Positions 58,239 to 64,000 of a stretch of 64,000 nt of DNA are shown one piece after another. The position numbers were made by a program, and so were the translations under genes. Positions within the stretch are counted from its first letter, which is position 1. Each line of letters opens with the position of its first letter. Origin of the DNA: Francisella uliginis (GTDB taxonomy: Bacteria; Pseudomonadota; Gammaproteobacteria; Francisellales; Francisellaceae); the NCBI RefSeq assembly GCF_001895265.1, contig NZ_CP016796.1, positions 1,550,001-1,614,000 of the forward strand, read 5' to 3'. Under the pieces are notes generated by a model. The model saw nothing but the letters and a program-made list of their open reading frames with translations, was not told where the DNA came from and did not search any database.

Positions 58239-61200
58239 TTACTTCCAACATGAACTTACATCGAAGTTCTGATCTTGAAGATTATTTTCCATTAAAAGTT
58301 TCTTATTCTTTTTATACTTCTCGATCATAGTTGGTAATTTCACATCTTTTAGTGATATTGGTATTGTAACATCTGTTATTCCATATGCTTCTAGCTCATT
58401 AGCAGGATCTGCAAATGAATCTGCGTTAACTACTAAATTTCCATTTTTATTTAAATCAGCTAATAGCTCCAAGATTGGATATTTCCCAGAAAAAGTTTTA
58501 GTTGCTGAGAAGCTATTAACCCCTTTAAAGTTAACTTGAATAGAGATAGATTTACAGCTTAAAACCTTACTAGGTATAGCAAAATCATAAGATGTGTTAT
58601 AGTTTGTAAAAGTCTCTTTCTTACCATTACATACAAAACTATAAACTGTAGAGTAAGGTAAAACTTTTGCATCTTTATTAACACTTACAGGATCTGTATG
58701 AATCATAGTTTGGTTTCCTTGATTCTCTAGAGAGCTCTCTAAATTATGTGCTATATATACAATATTTTTATAATAAACTTCATTATTCAAATACTGATAT
58801 ACTGCTTTAGAGAATTCAATTTTTTGTCCATATATTTCTTTCGGAGCAAATGATTTAGTAGCAACATTATACTGTACAAAAGGATATACATATTTCTGCA
58901 TAAATTTGAAAACATCACTTTTTCTACTATATAGTTGAGTAATAGTATCTGAATTAGATACTTTATCTTTTTTCAATATATCTTCATTCCATCTATATTG
59001 AATATGACATGCTGCTTTTTTTGATACTCCATATAACAATAAATCTAAATTATTCTTATAAAAGTTCCATGTTACATTATTTGAGTTAATAGATAAGTTC
59101 GGCATATCAGTATTAACAACTGTCTTTAAATTTTCAAAATTTGTATATGCTAAACGAGTATCTTTTACCGCAGGTATTGCACTATCTTTCTTATTAGCTG
59201 CTAGAGAAAACATCGTTTGAAAAGCAGACTGATCTCCTAATGTCACAGCTTGACTCTGTAATGAGTACACACTCATAAGATACTGATTAACCGCACTTAG
59301 GACTTTTTGACTATAACCTGGAATATGCTTTTGCTTATCTATTTCTTCTGGTGAAGTATTTAATTCACTAACTACTTTACTAATCCAGCTATCTTTATTC
59401 AACTGAACCTGCCTTTCAACAATGACTTTTGATAATGAAAAATACTTGTTTAGTCTTACAAATAGTTTTAACCATTCTGGTTTATCAATAAATAGATCCG
59501 AATCAAAATTTGTTGCTAATTTATTAGCATAATTAAGATAAAAACCATCAAAGCTATTTTGCTCTAAAATAGTATACCAAGCACTTTCTGTTGGAACTGT
59601 ATTATCATTAGCTGTAAATTCTCGTGTAAAATCCTTCCATGCCTTATATGCAGCTAAACTATAGCTTGCAAAGAATTTTTGCGAATAAGTTCCTGATTTA
59701 GATGGACTTGTGTATCTATCAATATTTGCTACAAATTTATTAATATTTGGTAACATAGCTATATTAAATGCACTTTGAATCTCTGGTATATTTTGACCAT
59801 CATACTCAGACCAAAAATTAGAGAGCTGTATAGGAGCTATGCTTTTAGACTGACTTGCCCATAATATAAGCCAATTATATGAATGATTAGATATATCCAT
59901 ACTATTTAAAAACTGTTCATCTTGATTTTTTATTTCTACAAGCTGTTTTTTATCATCATTCCATTTAATATATTTTTTGTATAAGTTACCATAACTATTG
60001 TTATCAAATGTTGCTCCCATTAAAACACTAGGCATTCTTAATGAATCAAAATTCGAAGTATTTCCTTCTAACTTTTCCTGAATTAATATTTTTGACTCAA
60101 GTAGTCTTCTGACAACATTTCCATAATGATTTTTATATTTTTCTTGTAAAGATAAACTTACACTCCCGGCTGTTGACTGAATTAACTGATTACGTATATG
60201 GTTATTAAAATCATATACATATTTATTCTCAAATTTATCAATAATATAATCAAAAGGTAAAGCGTAAGGCCATATAGAGAAAAACCAATCTTGTTTTAAC
60301 TCTTTAACTTTATCTATATTTTTATCAATACGTGATATAACTTCAAAATTGTTTGTTAAATCTTTATTAAAAGATTTATTCTCAAGAGCATTTGAAACTT
60401 CAATTTGATTAAAAACTCTTAGAGTATGAGTATAAGCGAAAGCCAAGTATATAGTTATAGCTATAAAAACACTCCACCATGAAAAGAATGACATCTTCTT
60501 ATAACTTTCTATTCTTTTTAATTTTTTATGAAGTGGTTTATACAAATTATTATCAAAAGCAAGCACATCATTTACAAGATCTTGAGTATATAACTTTTTG
60601 TTATTTGATCTAGTATAAATATTAAGCCCTACGGATTCTAATAATGTTCCATTATCTATATTCCTATTAATATCTAAACTATTTGAACTAGTTAAGAACA
60701 TTCCTCTTAATAGTGGCTTATCTTTAGATGGTTGATCTTGCTTTTCTTTAATAAGTTCATTTGTAAAAGTTTGTAATTTATCTTCAATTTTTTTAATACT
60801 CTTCTCAAATAACAAAGCTCTCGGCAGTAAAGATCCATTTGTCTGTAAACTAACAGTATTAAAGACTTTGATTCTTTTAATAAGCTTTTCAACCCATAGT
60901 TGAACAATATTATTACTAGATTTATTAATTTGATCGACTTCTTTAAATAGCTCGCCAAAAGCATTATTAGTAAGTTTTTCAGGAAGTCCTAAAGAAAAAG
61001 ATTCAAATCCTTGAAGTTTATCTGCTTTAGTTATCAATACATATATTGGATATCTCAATCCTAATTTATAAAATGAATGATCAATTCTTGATCTAATCTT
61101 TGCAGCATATGCTGATAGAGATTCATCTTCTCTCTGTAGATCTTCTATTGAAACAGTTATAATAAAACCTTTAAAATTGATCTTATTTAACCTAATAGCT

Positions 61201-61700
61201 CTTCGAATATTATTCAATAAAACTTCACATGAAAGAATAGATGCTCTAGAAGGCTTATCTAAAAAGATGTCCCCATTTATTTCTGTAGCTGTCAGATTCT
61301 CTTTACTCCAGCAATATCCATAAGAATTATTACTTTTTCCTCCAGTATTAAATAAACTTGATTTACCACTTTTTGTGCCTCCAAAAACTACAAACCATGA
61401 TTGTCTTTTTTTATGAAGAGTATAATATTTCTTTGAATAATCAATAGCCGAATTAAAACTATCCAATAAAGAATGTCTAGAGAATTGTTTAATATCATCA
61501 GCATTTTTTTTATATATTCTATATTTAGCTATTATTAACTTAACTAACCAGTTAATAACAAATGTACCAACTAAAATAGCTACAAATATAATAAAGCCAA
61601 ACCAAAAACTAATATCAAAAACTAAGCATAAATAAAAGCTCAATAAAAATAATATTACTAAACCTACAATAAAAATGTATTTTTTACTTTTTTCAAACAT
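58239..61700 (-). CDS. tssM: TssM (IcmF family) of the second T6SS
   Basis: 1153 residues. Two N-terminal transmembrane segments (about 8-28 and 32-57), a cytoplasmic domain with Walker A GGTKSGKS (about 107-114) and LITKADKLQGF (the NKxD-like guanine motif, TKAD), a third membrane segment at about 402-422 (FFSWWSVFIAITIYLAFAYT), then a large periplasmic region with the late EAYGITDVTIPISLKDV. It is the membrane-spanning hub with TssL and TssJ. The Walker A lysine is intact. The ATG follows AGAGATAT. It starts 24 bp after tssL. Confidence 0.93.
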   Translation of the reverse strand: MFEKSKKYIFIVGLVILFLLSFYLCLVFDISFWFGFIIFVAILVGTFVINWLVKLIIAKYRIYKKNADDIKQFSRHSLLDSFNSAIDYSKKYYTLHKKRQSWFVVFGGTKSGKSSLFNTGGKSNNSYGYCWSKENLTATEINGDIFLDKPSRASILSCEVLLNNIRRAIRLNKINFKGFIITVSIEDLQREDESLSAYAAKIRSRIDHSFYKLGLRYPIYVLITKADKLQGFESFSLGLPEKLTNNAFGELFKEVDQINKSSNNIVQLWVEKLIKRIKVFNTVSLQTNGSLLPRALLFEKSIKKIEDKLQTFTNELIKEKQDQPSKDKPLLRGMFLTSSNSLDINRNIDNGTLLESVGLNIYTRSNNKKLYTQDLVNDVLAFDNNLYKPLHKKLKRIESYKKMSFFSWWSVFIAITIYLAFAYTHTLRVFNQIEVSNALENKSFNKDLTNNFEVISRIDKNIDKVKELKQDWFFSIWPYALPFDYIIDKFENKYVYDFNNHIRNQLIQSTAGSVSLSLQEKYKNHYGNVVRRLLESKILIQEKLEGNTSNFDSLRMPSVLMGATFDNNSYGNLYKKYIKWNDDKKQLVEIKNQDEQFLNSMDISNHSYNWLILWASQSKSIAPIQLSNFWSEYDGQNIPEIQSAFNIAMLPNINKFVANIDRYTSPSKSGTYSQKFFASYSLAAYKAWKDFTREFTANDNTVPTESAWYTILEQNSFDGFYLNYANKLATNFDSDLFIDKPEWLKLFVRLNKYFSLSKVIVERQVQLNKDSWISKVVSELNTSPEEIDKQKHIPGYSQKVLSAVNQYLMSVYSLQSQAVTLGDQSAFQTMFSLAANKKDSAIPAVKDTRLAYTNFENLKTVVNTDMPNLSINSNNVTWNFYKNNLDLLLYGVSKKAACHIQYRWNEDILKKDKVSNSDTITQLYSRKSDVFKFMQKYVYPFVQYNVATKSFAPKEIYGQKIEFSKAVYQYLNNEVYYKNIVYIAHNLESSLENQGNQTMIHTDPVSVNKDAKVLPYSTVYSFVCNGKKETFTNYNTSYDFAIPSKVLSCKSISIQVNFKGVNSFSATKTFSGKYPILELLADLNKNGNLVVNADSFADPANELEAYGITDVTIPISLKDVKLPTMIEKYKKNKKLLMENNLQDQNFDVSSCWK

Positions 61701-61724
61701 AATATATCTCTGTGAAACCTTTTA

Positions 61725-62372
61725 CTAAAAATAAACCATTACAATTACATTAAAAATAACTGATACTATTACAAATGGAGCGATTGGAATTAACCATAAA
61801 CCAATTTTTTTTGGTTTTAATTTTTTACTACTTTTCTTAACTTGTTCATTTTTTGTAGTTTTATAAATTGGGGTTAAAGCACAGCTATTTAAAGGTTTTT
61901 CAAATTCACCATCATACTCATCAATGATTAATTTATAGATCTTTTTTATCTTTTCATTTAATATCGTAATATCATTTGGCCTGTAAAACATACCTCGGAA
62001 ACCTAACTTCATACAATAGTAATAGACTTCTAAAACTTCTATATTATTAGGTGGAGTATTACTTAACTTTTCAAAGAAAATCTCACCTGCTTCAGCAGTT
62101 CCAAAAAAGCTTTGCTGTAACATGGCTTTTTTCCATTCAGACTTCTCTTTCCAACTAGAACAAAGAACAGTTTCATCTATCCACGCACATATCGCAAAAA
62201 GACTATTTTGATAGTCTTCATCTTTATAAGTTATTAAAATTTCTCTTTTGGCTTCTTCAAACTTTAGATCTAAGTTTTCTCTAAACTTAGATATATCTAA
62301 ATCTTTAAAATTATTGTTTTTTAGAGCTATAACATAAGAAATAATTTCACTATAGCTTGACATTAAACTCAT
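61725..62372 (-). CDS. tssL: TssL (DotU family) of the second T6SS
   Basis: 215 residues. The DotU signature is seen in LFAICAWIDETVLCSSW (about 58-74; D-E pair) and LLQQSFFGTAEAGEIFFEKL (about 86-105; 'FG...AGE.FF'), followed by LEVYYYCMKLGFRGMF (about 115-130, GF.G.Y-like). A single C-terminal transmembrane segment (about 193-213) ends the protein, without an OmpA-like domain. It overlaps nothing but is 2 bp from the tssK stop. It differs clearly from the FPI DotU at 4824. Confidence 0.94.
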   Translation of the reverse strand: MSLMSSYSEIISYVIALKNNNFKDLDISKFRENLDLKFEEAKREILITYKDEDYQNSLFAICAWIDETVLCSSWKEKSEWKKAMLQQSFFGTAEAGEIFFEKLSNTPPNNIEVLEVYYYCMKLGFRGMFYRPNDITILNEKIKKIYKLIIDEYDGEFEKPLNSCALTPIYKTTKNEQVKKSSKKLKPKKIGLWLIPIAPFVIVSVIFNVIVMVYF

Positions 62373-62374
62373 TA

Positions 62375-63763
62375 CTAAAACCTCACAGATACAAAATCAA
62401 TTTGAATTTCATCAGCTTTCCCTTCACCGAAAGCTGCGATAGATTGAGACACCATGATATCTCGCCAGCTATCACTAGCTGAATCTAAATGCAAATATAT
62501 ACACGAAGAATCACTTGGAACACCATAAGGAGGCTCTGATAATACTTCAAAAGACACCCCTTTTAATGAATGCTCAACAATATGATTAATATTTGTCAAT
62601 GATCCAACTTTGACTTGAGAGGCAACATCTAAGATTTCTACTTTGTTAAAGCTACCTCTAGTAGATAGTCTTAAATAATAATTTGTCCTAGGTGCAAATG
62701 CACTTGTTGGTAAGTTTGTTGAATAAAAACCATTCATATACTTCAATTGATAATACTGGCTAGGCGTAAATGTTATTACATCAGATAGTTTAAATATCAA
62801 CTCTCTCAAAGAATCAAAATTTTCTGTTAAATTAGTATGATCATATTTAATAAAATCAACATCATCTAAATCAAGATCTGCAACAATGTTATCTAAACAA
62901 AAAGCTTTTAGATCTCCAACTAATTGCAAAAACACTTCAAATAGCCTTTTAGGTGTCACACAATCCGTATTTAACAAATGACTAATCAAGATAGCATATT
63001 TATCAAAAGTCTGTAGTGCTAATAAATTTGTCCATCTTCTATCTTGACCTAAGGAATCATCGTCTGATTCTGCCTGTAATCTATGCGCTTTTAACTGATT
63101 AGCTCTGGCTTTTAAATCATCTCGTATCGATTTAGCTAATAAGAATAACCTATCATAACTAGTTATATGCAAGCTTGGAGGTATATATTGGTTATCTAAT
63201 ATAATCTTTTTACCTGCTTGCCGAACCTTGGCAACATGTATCAACTCGAAATCAGATGCTAATTCAATTTCGTCACCAAACCATATTTGAATCACATAGA
63301 ATAACCTTTTAACATGTGCATCTGGGCCATTAGAATATAGATCTTTTATTAAACCTGGTTCACTTAAATTAACAAATCTCGTTTGAACATTTTTTAAGTT
63401 ATCTAGTGATTCAACTGTAGTCACATTGGCACTGTTACTAACATTTTTAACACCCATATAGATATTTAAATCTTCAGAACGATCAGACCATTTATCATCA
63501 AAGGATCTTGATACAACTACTGCATTATCACCGACTTCAAGTAATATTCCACTTTTTAAAAATACTGTTCCTGAATTTACACGGATCCTTTCATCTTTTA
63601 AGGCATTTTCATCTATGTTAAAACTATCAACACCCCAGAAATCCTTATCTACTAAATTAATATATCTTGATAAAGCTGCCTCACTTGACATATCTGACAT
63701 CTGAAAATGTTGAGGCTGTAAAAATAGTCCTTGCTCCCAACTTACTTTACTTAAGAAACTCAT
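62375..63763 (-). CDS. tssK: TssK baseplate protein of the second T6SS
   Basis: 462 residues. The N-terminal VSWEQGLFLQPQHFQMSDM (about 7-25) is the hallmark TssK sequence ('v.W.eGmfL.PQHFQ'). Also typical are the central helical ALQTFDKYAILISHLL region, PSQYYQLKYMNG, and YLRLSTRG with the C-terminal IYLHLDSASDSWRDIMVSQSIAAFG block ('s..W..i..s..iaiy'). TssK joins baseplate to TssJLM. The gene lies between tssJ and tssL, in the usual tssJKL order. Confidence 0.96.
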   Translation of the reverse strand: MSFLSKVSWEQGLFLQPQHFQMSDMSSEAALSRYINLVDKDFWGVDSFNIDENALKDERIRVNSGTVFLKSGILLEVGDNAVVVSRSFDDKWSDRSEDLNIYMGVKNVSNSANVTTVESLDNLKNVQTRFVNLSEPGLIKDLYSNGPDAHVKRLFYVIQIWFGDEIELASDFELIHVAKVRQAGKKIILDNQYIPPSLHITSYDRLFLLAKSIRDDLKARANQLKAHRLQAESDDDSLGQDRRWTNLLALQTFDKYAILISHLLNTDCVTPKRLFEVFLQLVGDLKAFCLDNIVADLDLDDVDFIKYDHTNLTENFDSLRELIFKLSDVITFTPSQYYQLKYMNGFYSTNLPTSAFAPRTNYYLRLSTRGSFNKVEILDVASQVKVGSLTNINHIVEHSLKGVSFEVLSEPPYGVPSDSSCIYLHLDSASDSWRDIMVSQSIAAFGEGKADEIQIDFVSVRF

Positions 63764-63783
63764 TTATCAATCCCTCTTTTCTT

Positions 63784-64000
63784 TTAAAATGTTTTTTTAA
63801 CCCAGCGAACAAAAGTCCCATCTTGACTATACTCTATATTCTTTGGAGCATCTGATCCTAGCTTCATATTAATCACCAAATCATCCGAAGTCTTATCAGC
63901 TGGGATAGTAATAACTTGTGTATTTGCTTTTTGATTAGTATCAGCATATCCAAAGATTAAATAGATATACTGTGTATTTTCTCGTCTATCTAGAGTTACT
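63784..64000 (-). CDS. tssJ: TssJ-like lipoprotein of the second T6SS, C-terminal part
   Basis: A minus-strand frame enters from the right window edge and stops with TAA at 63784-63786, leaving 71 residues. It contains YIYLIFGYADTNQ, similar to the TssJ strand 'ylaVvAaFrd', then TQVITIPADKTSDDLVINMKLG and a final RWVKKTF. The lipobox and N-terminus are outside the window, so the assignment relies on this weak pattern and on the position directly before tssK (20 bp), where tssJ usually stands. Confidence 0.65.
   Translation of the reverse strand, partial: VTLDRRENTQYIYLIFGYADTNQKANTQVITIPADKTSDDLVINMKLGSDAPKNIEYSQDGTFVRWVKKTF

Overview
The window looks like a chromosomal segment of a Francisella species (Gammaproteobacteria) other than a classical F. 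tularensis strain. The DNA is very AT-rich. It carries a Francisella Pathogenicity Island (FPI)-type type VI secretion system (T6SS) followed by anmK, a stand-alone MnmD, and a panG-panB-panC-panD-coaX pantothenate operon with the Francisella-type ketopantoate reductase. Species assignment from sequence alone is not possible here. No rRNA, tRNA, CRISPR array, insertion sequence or prophage was seen.

Region 1 (1-15204) is the FPI-type T6SS. A plus-strand run reads pdpB (3' end only)-iglE-vgrG-iglF-iglG-iglH-dotU-iglI-iglJ. It meets a convergent minus-strand run pdpD-iglA-iglB-iglC-iglD. Together they encode sheath (IglA/IglB), tube (IglC), spike and tip (VgrG/IglG), baseplate-like proteins (IglD, IglH, IglJ, probably IglF/IglI), the membrane complex (PdpB, DotU, IglE) and a large putative effector (PdpD). 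Only 33 bp separate iglJ from iglD, where F. tularensis carries pdpC and pdpE, so those genes are absent from this locus.

Region 2 (15299-26349) holds anmK, an MFS transporter coupled to a trehalase gene, and a glycolytic operon tkt-gapA-pgk-pyk-fba on the minus strand. Region 3 (26479-32822) is the yceD-rpmF-plsX-fabH-fabD-fabG-acpP-fabF fatty-acid and phospholipid block with clear intrinsic terminators after acpP and fabF. Region 4 (32894-45729) has a YciI protein, MnmD, a TsgA-like MFS protein, a YeiH-family membrane protein, SuhB, RsmB, two GNAT proteins, a YiiX-like papain-fold protein, LigA, and the pantothenate operon running through to type III pantothenate kinase.

Region 5 (45734-54977) is recC-(FUSC-type membrane protein)-recB-recD. 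Each of the three rec genes carries an in-frame insertion of a palindromic repeat of the kind usually found between genes. In RecB it falls between helicase motifs II and III. Region 6 (55043-56629) is an FMN-dependent glutamate-synthase-like protein.

Region 7 (56677-64000) is the end of a second T6SS of the canonical TssJ-TssK-TssL-TssM-TssA type, unlike the FPI and cut by the window end. Its tssA appears to be split in two by a single-nucleotide frameshift in a short A run at about 57220-57222. This was inferred because the downstream frame stays open across the junction and continues the TssA/VasJ domain pattern.
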